Part shown: piece after piece, positions 28,269 to 35,838 of the stretch
Layout of the letters: every line of letters starts with the position of its first letter
Numbering within the stretch: position 1 is the stretch's first letter
NCBI RefSeq assembly: GCF_017356265.1
Contig: NZ_JAFNAW010000005.1
Coordinates: 49,287-113,286 of the forward strand
Reading direction: 5' to 3'
Source of the DNA: Paracoccus fontiphilus
GTDB lineage: Bacteria; Pseudomonadota; Alphaproteobacteria; Rhodobacterales; Rhodobacteraceae
DNA: 64,000 bases
Translations under genes and position numbers: made by a program
The notes under the pieces: model-generated
Databases searched by the model: none
What the model was told of the DNA's origin: nothing
What the model saw: the letters and a program-made list of their open reading frames with translations, nothing else

Positions 28269-28347
28269 CATCCTTCACAAGCGATGCAGTCTGCAGGCCC
28301 CCCGGTTGCCGGGCGGGCGGTCTTGCCGACGCCGGTATGGCCGTCGG
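28269..28347 (-). promoter_or_regulatory. ROSE-like RNA thermometer in the hsp20 5' UTR
   Basis: On the transcript the last hairpin is CAUC-G-CUU, loop GUG, AAG-GAUG (28269-28286). It sequesters the AAGGA Shine-Dalgarno and leaves a bulged G, the hallmark of ROSE elements (anti-SD UYGCU). Two further hairpins lie 5': CCCGG/CCGGG near 28300-28313, and CCGAC-GGCCATACCGGC-GTCGG at 28326-28347. ROSE elements are known upstream of ibpA-type genes. Heat melting would expose the ribosome site. Confidence 0.75.
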
Positions 28348-28354
28348 TAGGCTG

Positions 28355-28383
28355 AATCTAGGAAGGGACCAACGGCCTTCAAG
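28355..28383 (-). promoter_or_regulatory. RpoH (sigma-32) type promoter for hsp20
   Basis: On the minus strand CTTGAA (28383-28378) is followed after 15 bp by CCTAGATT (28362-28355). This matches the alphaproteobacterial heat-shock promoter pattern of CTTGAA with a C-rich TAT-like -10. The predicted start near 28348 coincides with the first ROSE hairpin. Confidence 0.65.
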
Positions 28384-28443
28384 AGGATGTCGCGGCAAAA
28401 AATCGCCGTGCCCGCCGCAGGCCTGCGGCGGGCAGGCTTGCCC

Positions 28444-28692
28444 TCAGCCGCCGACGGAATGCGCGGCCAGCATCCGGGCGATTTCGTCCTTGAGCTGCGC
28501 GCGCTTGCGGCGAAGTTCCTTTTCAGCGGCCTCGCTGGTGGGCTTGATCAGCGATTCGGCCTGATTGACGGCGTCGTTCACCTGATCGTAGTCGTCCAGA
28601 AGTCGCGCGAAATGCGCGTCCTTTACCTTCAGGTCGTGAATGCGCGCGGAATCCTGCGGAAATTCCTCGTGAATGGCATGAGGGGCAGCCAT
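28444..28692 (-). CDS. YdcH family (DUF465) small protein
   Basis: An 82-residue protein with the short alpha-helical DUF465/YdcH pattern: HAIHEEFP at the N-terminus, HFARLLDDYDQVNDAVNQAE in the middle, and ELRRKRAQLKDEIARML at the end. The fold is a helical hairpin and the function is unknown. The ATG is chosen by its good GGAGG and by the usual family length of about 75-80 residues. It is divergent from the DUF599 gene. Confidence 0.85.
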   Translation of the reverse strand: MAAPHAIHEEFPQDSARIHDLKVKDAHFARLLDDYDQVNDAVNQAESLIKPTSEAAEKELRRKRAQLKDEIARMLAAHSVGG

Positions 28693-28784
28693 GAAGTCCT
28701 CCAGATCTGCGCGTTCCACGGGTGCCAGACTAGGACCGCCGAACAGGGCTTTCAAGCCGGATCGGAGCACCCTACACCGGACGC

Positions 28785-29543
28785 ATGGATATCCAGTTCG
28801 TGCTTCCCGCCCGCATTCCGCCGGCCGATCTTGCGGCCCTGACCCTGCTGTTCGCCGTCTGGTTCGGCATCGGCTGGTTCACGGAACGGCCGCCCGCCGG
28901 AAAGCCGTCGGTGTCGGTGCTGATGACGCGGTTCCGGCGCGAATGGATGCTGCATTTCATCACCCGCGACCCCCGGATCTTCGACGGCAACATCCTGGCC
29001 AGCCTGCGGGAGGGCACGGCCTTCTTCGCCTCGGCCTGCATGATCGCCACGGGGGGCATCCTGGCGCTGATCGGCAACACCGACCAGTTGCGCGGCCTGG
29101 CCGAGGAGTTGGCCCTGGAGGGCGGCAACATCCTGTGGGAACTGAAGCTGCTGGTGACGATGTTCTTCGTCGTCAACGCCTTCCTGAAATTCGTCTGGTC
29201 GCACCGGCTGTTCGGCTATTGCGCGATCATGATGGCGGCGGTTCCGAACGACCCCGAAGATGCCATGACGCGCGACCGCGCCATGCAGGCGGCGGACCTG
29301 AACATCACCGCCGCGCGCAGCTTCAACGCGGGGCTGCGCAGCGTCTACTTCGCGCTGGGGTCGCTGGGATGGCTGGCGGGACCCTGGGTGCTGATGCTGG
29401 GCACCGCCGTGGTGCTGTTCGTGACCTGGCGACGAGAGTTCGCCTCGACGTCCAGGCAGGTCATCATGCGCAGTCTGCCACCGCCCCGCTTGCCCGATCA
29501 TGCCAGACCGCCATCGTCAAAACCAAGGCCCCCGCAGCGGTAA
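28785..29543 (+). CDS. DUF599 family membrane protein
   Basis: A 252-residue inner-membrane protein of the DUF599 family. Four hydrophobic stretches are visible (LAALTLLFAVWFGIGWF, FFASACMIATGGILALI, LLVTMFFVVNAFLKFVW, LGWLAGPWVLMLGTAVVL), with the conserved DPRIFDGNILASL and RSFNAGLRSVYFAL segments between. No biochemical role is known. The last 25 residues are Pro/Arg rich and overlap the 3' end of the convergent MFS gene by 80 bp, so this tail may not be under strong selection. Confidence 0.85.
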   Translation: MDIQFVLPARIPPADLAALTLLFAVWFGIGWFTERPPAGKPSVSVLMTRFRREWMLHFITRDPRIFDGNILASLREGTAFFASACMIATGGILALIGNTDQLRGLAEELALEGGNILWELKLLVTMFFVVNAFLKFVWSHRLFGYCAIMMAAVPNDPEDAMTRDRAMQAADLNITAARSFNAGLRSVYFALGSLGWLAGPWVLMLGTAVVLFVTWRREFASTSRQVIMRSLPPPRLPDHARPPSSKPRPPQR

Positions 29544-30648
29544 GCGCGATGCCGACATAGCCGCTGGAGGCCCAGCCCCAGCCCGCCGTCAGCGCCAGAC
29601 CGGCCAGGAACGGCCCCAACGCGTTGGCGGCGTTGAAGGCCGCGTGGTTCATGGCGGCGGCCATGTTCTGCGCGCGGCCCGCGACATCCATCAGCCGCGT
29701 CTGCAACGGGATCACCAGCCCCGCCCCCGCCGCCAGCAGGAAGGATGACAGCACCATCATCTGCCAATTGCCGACCGCCAGCGAGGCAAAGCCCTGCGTC
29801 GCGGCCATCGCGGCCAGGCTGATGTAGGCCGCGCGGATCTGGCCCACACGCTCGGTCAGCCTGCCGGCGACCCAGGTGCCCAGGGTGCCGCCGACGCCAA
29901 AGACGCCAAGCGCCAGCGGGATCGCGTAGGCTGGGGCCTGGGTCGTGGCGATCATCGCGGCGGTCAGGAAGGCATAGACGGCGAAGAAGCCGCCGAAGCC
30001 CACGGCTCCCACGGCCAGCAGCCACAGGACGCGCGGGTTGCGCAGGGCCTGCAGTTCGTCCCAGGGGCGCGCATCCGGGTTGCCGCCGACGCGCGGGGCG
30101 ACCTTCAGGATCAGCCAGGCCGACAGCAGCGCGATGAAGCCCGGCAGCGCGAAGCCCCATCGCCAGCCGACGCTCTGGCCCAGCCATCCTGCCAGCGGCA
30201 CGCCGACGATGTTGGCGACGGTCAGGCCCATGATGACCTGCGCGGCGCCCCTTGCCCGGTGTTCGCGCGGCAGGGCGTCGGCGGCATAGAGCATCGCGAC
30301 GCCCAAGAAGCCGCCATGCGGCAGGCCCGCCAGGAAGCGCATCGCGGTCAGCGCGGCCAGACCGGGCAGCACGGCGGCGGCGATGTTCATCACGCCATAG
30401 AAGGCCATCAGGGCGGCCAGATAGCGGCGGCGCGGCAGCCGCGCACCCATGATCGAGGTCAGCGGCGCGCCGATCACCACGCCCAGGGCATAGGCGCTGA
30501 TGACATGGCCCGCCTGGGGTTCGGTGATGGCAAGGTCGCCGGCGAAATAGGGCAACAGCCCCATGGCCGCGAATTCCGACGTGCCGATGGCAAACGCGCC
30601 AAGGGCCAGTGCCAGAATGGCATAGCGGAGGTTACCGTTCTCAGACAT
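29464..30648 (-). CDS. MFS transporter, arabinose-efflux/AraJ-like
   Basis: A 394-residue 12-helix major facilitator of the drug-proton/sugar efflux type. It shows the N-terminal GTSEFAAMGLLPYFAGDL, the loop 2-3 motif GARLPRRRYL, and the antiporter-like GASTLP-equivalent segment AAGAGLVIPLQTRL. Such proteins export sugars, purine nucleosides or drugs; the substrate cannot be inferred. It is monocistronic and convergent with DUF599. Confidence 0.85.
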   Translation of the reverse strand: MSENGNLRYAILALALGAFAIGTSEFAAMGLLPYFAGDLAITEPQAGHVISAYALGVVIGAPLTSIMGARLPRRRYLAALMAFYGVMNIAAAVLPGLAALTAMRFLAGLPHGGFLGVAMLYAADALPREHRARGAAQVIMGLTVANIVGVPLAGWLGQSVGWRWGFALPGFIALLSAWLILKVAPRVGGNPDARPWDELQALRNPRVLWLLAVGAVGFGGFFAVYAFLTAAMIATTQAPAYAIPLALGVFGVGGTLGTWVAGRLTERVGQIRAAYISLAAMAATQGFASLAVGNWQMMVLSSFLLAAGAGLVIPLQTRLMDVAGRAQNMAAAMNHAAFNAANALGPFLAGLALTAGWGWASSGYVGIALTAAGALVLTMAVWHDRASGAVADCA

Positions 30649-30747
30649 GGCGCGCGCGTTCCTGTGGGTGGTTGCCCTAACATCCCGCTGCAGCGCAGCA
30701 GAAGCAAGCCACCGCGCAGTAGACCTGTCCTGCACGAAATGCAACTC

Positions 30748-31146
30748 TCAGAGATGGCCGCGGCGAAGCATGATCCAGACAACCGCCGCCGCAAGAACAA
30801 GCAGGCCGAACGCGACCGAGGCCGCAAAGCCGATTGCCCTGCCCTGCCAGCGCGACAACTCACCCAGGGGCTGAAGATGCGCGGTCAGGGCTTGATAAGC
30901 GCGCGACAGGCCGGCCAGATCCAGCTGGCGGGCGATCTTGGGCTGCGCGGACAGCTGGTCGGCCTGGGCCAGCGCAAGGGCTTGCCTGCGAAGGCGTCGC
31001 GGCAGGGCCCCGCCCCGGCGGCGCAGCATGACGTGCAGCGGCGGGCGTTCGCCGCGCCGGGCGCCGCCGAAGCGGGCGGCGAGGAGGCGGGACACCTCGT
31101 CGGCCATGTCGCGGATATCGTCGGGTCCGGTTGCGCTGCGGGTCAT
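30748..31146 (-). CDS. Conserved hypothetical protein with C-terminal membrane helix
   Basis: A 132-residue protein not recognised as a named family. It starts MTRSATGPDDIRDMADEV, continues with a basic segment (RRRGGALPRRLRRQALALAQAD), and ends in one transmembrane helix (AIGFAASVAFGLLVLAAAVVW) followed by a short RRGHL tail, so it is probably a tail-anchored inner-membrane protein. A longer reading from 31203 is possible but would overlap the divergent hydrolase gene. Confidence 0.65.
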   Translation of the reverse strand: MTRSATGPDDIRDMADEVSRLLAARFGGARRGERPPLHVMLRRRGGALPRRLRRQALALAQADQLSAQPKIARQLDLAGLSRAYQALTAHLQPLGELSRWQGRAIGFAASVAFGLLVLAAAVVWIMLRRGHL

Positions 31147-31201
31147 GGGGGCAGTGTAGCCGCACTGGCAGGCCCGCGCCAGACGCTCTAGGATCAACGG
31201 C

Positions 31202-31975
31202 ATGAAACTGAATCACCAAAGCTTCGGGGACGGCGACGGCCTACCGGTTCTTCTGGTCCACGGCCTGTTCGGCCAGGGGCGCAACCTTGGCGCGCTGGCC
31301 CGCAGGCTGGCGGAACGGCGGCGCGTCGTGACCGTGGACATGCGCAACCATGGCGACAGCTTCCACGATCCCGACCACAGCTATCCGGCCCTGGCGGGCG
31401 ATCTGGCCGAAACGGTCGCAGGCCTCGGCGGGTGTGTCGATCTGGTCGGGCATTCGATGGGCGGCAAGGCGGCGATGGTGCTGGCGCTGACCCATCCCGG
31501 CATCGTGCGCAAGCTGGCGGTTCTGGATATCGCGCCGGTCGCCTATGGCCATTCGCAGACGGCACTGATCGACGCGATGGAGTGGCTGGACCTAGGCGCC
31601 GTCGACCGCCGCAGCGCCGCCGATGCCGCCCTGGCGGATCAGGTCGAGGATTCCGGCACCCGCGCCTTCCTGCTGCAGTCGCTGGACCTGAAGGCGCAGC
31701 CGAAGACCTGGCGGCTGAACCTGCCTGCCTTGCGCGACCAGATGGACAACCTGGTCGGCTGGCCCGGGGGGCTGCCCAGGGGCGCCTTCGATGGCCCGGT
31801 CCTGGAGGTTGCCGGCGAGCGGTCGGATTACGTGACCGAGGCAGGCCAGGCTGCGCTGCGCGATCACTTTCCGCAGGCGCGGGTGGTGCGGGTCAAGGGT
31901 GCCGGTCACTGGCTTCATGCAGACGCACCCGAGGCGGTGGCGCAGATCCTCGTCAGCTACCTGGGCGACGGCTGA
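31202..31975 (+). CDS. Alpha/beta hydrolase, YbfF-like esterase
   Basis: A 257-residue alpha/beta hydrolase. The oxyanion HG is in LLVHGLFGQGRNLG, the nucleophile elbow is GHSMGGKAA (Ser), and the catalytic His is in KGAGHWLHADAPE near the C-terminus. DMRNHGDSFHDP is typical of YbfF-type acyl-CoA esterases. The cytoplasmic esterase substrate is unknown. Its last 23 bp overlap the convergent lipoprotein gene. Confidence 0.88.
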   Translation: MKLNHQSFGDGDGLPVLLVHGLFGQGRNLGALARRLAERRRVVTVDMRNHGDSFHDPDHSYPALAGDLAETVAGLGGCVDLVGHSMGGKAAMVLALTHPGIVRKLAVLDIAPVAYGHSQTALIDAMEWLDLGAVDRRSAADAALADQVEDSGTRAFLLQSLDLKAQPKTWRLNLPALRDQMDNLVGWPGGLPRGAFDGPVLEVAGERSDYVTEAGQAALRDHFPQARVVRVKGAGHWLHADAPEAVAQILVSYLGDG

Positions 31976-32279
31976 GGGTTCCCCAGCAGTCGAGATCGAA
32001 GGTCGCGACGCCGGGATCGCCGGGAACCCTGGTGGCGATGCTGTCGGGAATGACGGCGCAGCCGGTCGTCTGCGCCGCCGCCCGCACCATCAGCGCGTGG
32101 ATCTGATGAGGCTCGGGCCGGGCGACAAAGCTTGTCCGCACCACCTCGGCCCGGTCGTCCTTGTGAAAGACCGCGAAGTCCATGCCGTGCAGGCGGATGT
32201 CATGGCGCACGGCCCCCATCATCCGTGGCGACGGGGTCGCACAGGCGCATAGAAGCAGAAGAAGGCCAAGGCTACGCAT
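31953..32279 (-). CDS. Small putative lipoprotein
   Basis: A 108-residue protein with a lipoprotein-type signal (MRSLGLLLLLCACATP), in which LCAC can act as a lipobox with the second Cys lipidated. The mature part carries two Cys (TGCAVIPDS and LDCWG) that may form a disulfide. The family is not recognised. The internal ATG is preferred over one seven codons earlier because it begins the hydrophobic signal directly. Confidence 0.65.
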   Translation of the reverse strand: MRSLGLLLLLCACATPSPRMMGAVRHDIRLHGMDFAVFHKDDRAEVVRTSFVARPEPHQIHALMVRAAAQTTGCAVIPDSIATRVPGDPGVATFDLDCWGTLSRRPGS

Positions 32280-32315
32280 GGCCACCTTGATGCCATGCAA
32301 AACCTCAAGGCCCGG

Positions 32316-32678
32316 TTAACGCCCGCCCTGCTCTTCCAGACGGTCGGCCAGGGACTCGGCGCGCGCGGCCAGCTCGGCCATCGCTTCCTTCAGATCGGAG
32401 GGGATCACCGGAACCTCGACCCGCGTGGGATTGGCCTGCAGCCGGTTCAGGTGACGCTCGGCCTTTTCGGCACGCTCCTCCAGGGTGGCGACCCGGTCGG
32501 CCAGCATCAGCCCGGCCAGCAGCAGCAGCCGCGGCTCGGGCGTGCGGCCCGCTTGCGACAGGATCTGCTGGGCCTCGGTATCCAGAAGGGCGGCGGCGCG
32601 CTGCAGCAGCCGTTCCTCTCCGTCCTGGGCAGCGACACGGTATTCCTTGTGTCCGATGATGAAATCGACCTCGGCCAT
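32316..32678 (-). CDS. zapA: Cell division protein ZapA
   Basis: A 120-residue ZapA family protein that bundles FtsZ at the division site. The N-terminal domain shows the FIIGHKEYRVAAQDGEE pattern and RAAALLDTEAQ. A long coiled coil follows (VATLEERAEKAERHLNRLQ), and a second helical part sits at the C-terminus. It starts immediately after the stop of the upstream coiled-coil gene, so the two form an operon. Confidence 0.88.
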   Translation of the reverse strand: MAEVDFIIGHKEYRVAAQDGEERLLQRAAALLDTEAQQILSQAGRTPEPRLLLLAGLMLADRVATLEERAEKAERHLNRLQANPTRVEVPVIPSDLKEAMAELAARAESLADRLEEQGGR

Positions 32679-33173
32679 CTATCGTCCCCCTTCCTGCGCG
32701 TCGCCGTCGTAAGCATCCTCGGGAATGCCACCGGCATCGCCGGCGATCTCGGGCGTGGCGGCGCTGCCCTCGTTCTCGGCAAGCAGGCGCTCGACCTCGG
32801 CCAGCAGGGTGCTCAGCTGGGCAGCCTCGGCGGCGCGGGCGGCGCGAAGCGCCTCGATCTCGGCCTCAAGGGCAACGCTGACCGCCTCGACGCGATCGCT
32901 GTCGCCCGATGCCGCCTGGATCAGGGCGCGGTTCGCCGCCGCCAGTTCGTCATTGGCCGCAGCCAGGCGGGCCGCCTGCTCGGCCAGGGCGGGACCGTCC
33001 CCCTGCCTGGAAAGTTGTTCCGTCAGCGCCGCAATCTGCGCATGGGCCGCATCCAGTTCGGCCCGCAGGTCAGGCCCCGACGACGCGGCAGGAAAGCCGC
33101 CCCGCTCCAGCAGCCGGTCGATGCGGTCCAGGGCGGCACTGAGGCGGCGCTCGCTGACAGAGATGTCGCTCAT
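32679..33173 (-). CDS. Coiled-coil protein upstream of zapA
   Basis: A 164-residue, strongly acidic and alanine-rich protein predicted to be one long coiled coil (residues 35-130, with heptads such as LAEQAARLAAANDELAAANRAL), with a flexible acidic C-terminal tail. It abuts zapA with no gap. The coupling suggests a partner in septum assembly, similar in shape to ZapB-like proteins, but no homology to ZapB can be claimed from sequence alone. Confidence 0.75.
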   Translation of the reverse strand: MSDISVSERRLSAALDRIDRLLERGGFPAASSGPDLRAELDAAHAQIAALTEQLSRQGDGPALAEQAARLAAANDELAAANRALIQAASGDSDRVEAVSVALEAEIEALRAARAAEAAQLSTLLAEVERLLAENEGSAATPEIAGDAGGIPEDAYDGDAQEGGR

Positions 33174-33289
33174 CGGCGGTCCTTTCTTGGCGTTCCCCTG
33201 GTTGTGGCATTGCCTCCGCCTCGTGACAAGCCTGCGACTTGGCGTGTCGCACGCCGCATCCTATAAGGCGGGCGACGAAAGGACATCCC

Positions 33290-33877
33290 ATGCGCGAAGC
33301 CACCATCACCCGCACCACTGCCGAGACGCAGATCGAGGTCGCCCTGAACCTCGACGGCACCGGCGTCTATGACAACCAGACGGGCGTTGGCTTCTTCGAC
33401 CACATGCTGGACCAGTTGTCGCGCCATTCGCTGATCGACCTGACGATCCGCGCCAAGGGCGACCTGCATGTGGACGACCATCACACGGTCGAGGACACGG
33501 GCATCGCCATCGGCCAGGCGCTGGTCCGCGCGCTTGGGGACAAGAAGGGCATCCGCCGCTATGGCAGCTTTCTGCTGGCGATGGATGATTCGCTGGTGCG
33601 CGCGGCGCTGGACCTGTCGGCGCGGCCCTTCCTGGTGTGGAACGTCGATTTCCCGACCGAGAAGATCGGCACCTTCGACACCCAGTTGGTGCGCGAGTTC
33701 TTCCAGGCCCTGTCCACCCATGGCGGCATCACGCTGCATGTGGACCGCATCCACGGCATCAACAGCCACCACATCGCCGAGGCCGCCTTCAAGGCGGTGG
33801 CCCGTGCGCTGCGCGAGGCGGTCGAGCCCGATCCGCGCATGGCGGGCGTCCTGCCCTCGACCAAGGGGGCGCTGTGA
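33290..33877 (+). CDS. hisB: Imidazoleglycerol-phosphate dehydratase HisB
   Basis: A 195-residue enzyme of histidine biosynthesis. The duplicated HHxxE metal motifs are present as DDHHTVED (about residue 62-69) and [11 protein letters not shown] (about residue 160). [15 protein letters not shown] is a further signature. The start codon follows GAAAGGACATCCC, and the upstream in-frame extension is not conserved in form. Its stop overlaps the hisH start (TGATG). Confidence 0.96.
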   Translation: MREATITRTTAETQIEVALNLDGTGVYDNQTGVGFFDHMLDQLSRHSLIDLTIRAKGDLHVDDHHTVEDTGIAIGQALVRALGDKKGIRRYGSFLLAMDDSLVRAALDLSARPFLVWNVDFPTEKIGTFDTQLVREFFQALSTHGGITLHVDRIHGINSHHIAEAAFKAVARALREAVEPDPRMAGVLPSTKGAL

Positions 33878-34506
33878 TGCGGGTCGCGTTGATCGACTAT
33901 GACAGCGGAAACCTGCATTCGGCGGAAAAGGCGTTTCAGCTGGCGGGCCGCGATGCGGACGCCGATATCATCGTGACTCCGGACCCCGAGGTCGCGGCCA
34001 GGGCCGACCGGATCGTTCTGCCGGGCGACGGCGCCTTTCCCGCCTGCCGCACCGCCCTGGGCGAGGTGGACGGCATGGCCGAGGCCCTGCGCGAGGCGGT
34101 GCTGGCGCGGGGCGTCCCCTTCATGGGGATTTGCGTCGGGATGCAGATGCTTGCGACAACCGGGCACGAGTATCGCCAGACGGCGGGGCTCGACTGGATC
34201 GGAGGAGAGGTCAAGGCGATCGCTGCGCCGGGGCTGAAGGTGCCGCACATGGGCTGGAACGACCTGGTCATCGACCGCCCGCACCCGGTCCTTGACGGCA
34301 TCGCCACGGGCGATCACGCGTATTTCGTCCACAGCTGGCAGTTCCAGGTGGCCGATCCGGCGCACCTGCTGGCGCATGTGGACTATGGCGGGCCGGTCAC
34401 CGCGGTCGTGGGCCGGGACAACATCGTTGGGACCCAGTTCCACCCCGAGAAATCGCAGGCGGTCGGGCTGCGGCTGATTGCGAACTTCCTGCGCTGGAAC
34501 CCGTGA
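33877..34506 (+). CDS. hisH: Imidazole glycerol phosphate synthase glutaminase subunit HisH
   Basis: A 209-residue class I glutamine amidotransferase. It releases ammonia for HisF in the step that makes IGP and AICAR. The nucleophile Cys is in PFMGICVGMQML, and the His-Glu pair is in TQFHPEKSQ. The N-terminal VALIDYDSGNLHS is typical. In most relatives hisA-hisF follow, but here an unrelated Hint-domain gene comes next, so the rest of the his operon must lie elsewhere. Confidence 0.96.
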   Translation: MRVALIDYDSGNLHSAEKAFQLAGRDADADIIVTPDPEVAARADRIVLPGDGAFPACRTALGEVDGMAEALREAVLARGVPFMGICVGMQMLATTGHEYRQTAGLDWIGGEVKAIAAPGLKVPHMGWNDLVIDRPHPVLDGIATGDHAYFVHSWQFQVADPAHLLAHVDYGGPVTAVVGRDNIVGTQFHPEKSQAVGLRLIANFLRWNP

Positions 34507-34543
34507 CGGGTTCGCGAGGCTGTTCATCATCCGTGAACGATCG

Positions 34544-34559
34544 TTAACACCTCGTTAAC
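34544..34559 (+). promoter_or_regulatory. CtrA-type binding site (TTAA-N7-TTAAC)
   Basis: TTAA (34544-34547), seven bases, then TTAAC (34555-34559) is an exact match to the alphaproteobacterial CtrA consensus. It lies 38 bp after the hisH stop and 71 bp before the Hint-domain gene, so CtrA could control the latter. TTAA is rare in this GC-rich sequence, which raises the weight of the match. Confidence 0.6.
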
Positions 34560-34629
34560 CTGATGCCGCTATCACATCGCCTGACGGCCGCGACGCCGGC
34601 CGTTCACAGCATGTGCGGGGCGAAGGCGT

Positions 34630-35802
34630 ATGGATTACGAGTTCACGATGCTGACGGTCAGTCAGCGCATCACCACGGCCGGCACCGGTACCGAGGCCCC
34701 GACGCAGGCTCCGTGGACGAATGTGCCAACCGGGGGAGCCATCGCCATGCCGGGCGCCGTGCTGACGACGGTGAAGATCAGCGACGAGGACGGCGACAAC
34801 AGTTTCCAGAGCGGCCGCTATGCCCCCGACCCGAGCGGGCAGACCCTGACAGAGCCGGTGATCTTCGGCAACAATTCCGCGCCCACGCCGGCAGGCACGC
34901 GGATGTCCTTCCACTCCGTCACCACGATCCAGAATGCGGTCCAGAACGCCGACGGCACCCGTGACAGCTTCCTGGCCCTGTTTCCCCGCACGCTGAAGGT
35001 CAATGAGACCGGCGACGAGTTGGGCGGACGCTATTCGGTCCTGCTGATGCCGGTGGCACGGTCGGACGGCAGCTATCCCGTCTTCAGCCTGTCGAACTCC
35101 TACACGTATAATGGCTACCAACCCGTCTCGCGCACCTACGACGCCGTTGCCTATGCCCCGCCCGCTGCAAGGGACGTGACCTGCTTCGCGGCGGGCACGA
35201 TCATCCAGACCCCGGCCGGGCCACGTGCGGTGGAACATCTGCGGGCCGGCGATCCGGTCCTGACGCGGGACCACGGTGCTCAGCCGCTGCGCTGGCAGGG
35301 CAGCGCCCATGTCTCGCCCGAGGGGTTGGAACTGCGGCCGAACCTGCGCCCGATCCTGATCCGCAAGGACGCGCTTGGCGCGGGCAGTCCGGACCGCGAT
35401 CTTCTGGTATCGCCGCAGCACAGGATTCTGGTCCGGTCGCGCATCGCGTACCGCCTGTTCCGGGACAATGAATTCCTGGTTGCCGCCAAGCATCTTGTCG
35501 GACTACCGGACATCGAGGTCATGTCCCCGCCCGACGGGATCACCTATTTCCACCTGCTGTTCGACCGTCACGAGATCGTCCTGTCGAACGGTGCTTGGTC
35601 CGAAAGCCTTTATACCGGTGCGCAGGCGCTGAAAGCCGTCAGCGAGGCCGCGCGCCGGGAGATCATGACGCTGTTCCCCGAACTGGCGCAGGGCACGCCC
35701 CCGGCGCCTGCCCGCCGCCTGCTGACCGGGCGCGAGGCGCGGCAACTCGCGGAACGCCAGCAGCGCAACATCGGAAAGCGCTGCCTGATCGAGGCGCTGT
35801 AA
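34630..35802 (+). CDS. Hint-domain (hedgehog/intein-like) protein
   Basis: A 390-residue protein with two parts. Residues 1-180 are of unknown fold. Residues 185-330 are a Hint module beginning with Cys185 (TCFAAGTIIQTPAGPRAVEHL) and containing the block with His264 (LLVSPQHRILVRS) that assists the N-S acyl shift. There is no obvious C-terminal extein or Asn-Cys splice junction, so hedgehog-like self-processing is more likely than intein splicing. Such Hint_2 proteins are common but uncharacterised in Rhodobacteraceae. A CtrA box precedes it and a strong terminator follows. Confidence 0.8.
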   Translation: MDYEFTMLTVSQRITTAGTGTEAPTQAPWTNVPTGGAIAMPGAVLTTVKISDEDGDNSFQSGRYAPDPSGQTLTEPVIFGNNSAPTPAGTRMSFHSVTTIQNAVQNADGTRDSFLALFPRTLKVNETGDELGGRYSVLLMPVARSDGSYPVFSLSNSYTYNGYQPVSRTYDAVAYAPPAARDVTCFAAGTIIQTPAGPRAVEHLRAGDPVLTRDHGAQPLRWQGSAHVSPEGLELRPNLRPILIRKDALGAGSPDRDLLVSPQHRILVRSRIAYRLFRDNEFLVAAKHLVGLPDIEVMSPPDGITYFHLLFDRHEIVLSNGAWSESLYTGAQALKAVSEAARREIMTLFPELAQGTPPAPARRLLTGREARQLAERQQRNIGKRCLIEAL

Positions 35803-35808
35803 GGCGCG

Positions 35809-35831
35809 GGCCCCCGGCCGGACCGGGGGCC
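35809..35831. terminator. Bidirectional terminator hairpin
   Basis: GGCCCCCGG-CCGGA-CCGGGGGCC is a perfect 9-bp stem between the convergent stops of the Hint gene (35802) and the 5'-nucleotidase gene (35839). There is no long T-run, so it may work mainly as a 3'-end stabiliser. Confidence 0.65.
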
Positions 35832-35838
35832 TCGTGAT

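Noticed and set aside
29464..29543. Frameshift at the DUF599/MFS junction
   Set aside because: Both frames are open to their stops. The 80-bp convergent overlap is unusual but needs no frameshift.
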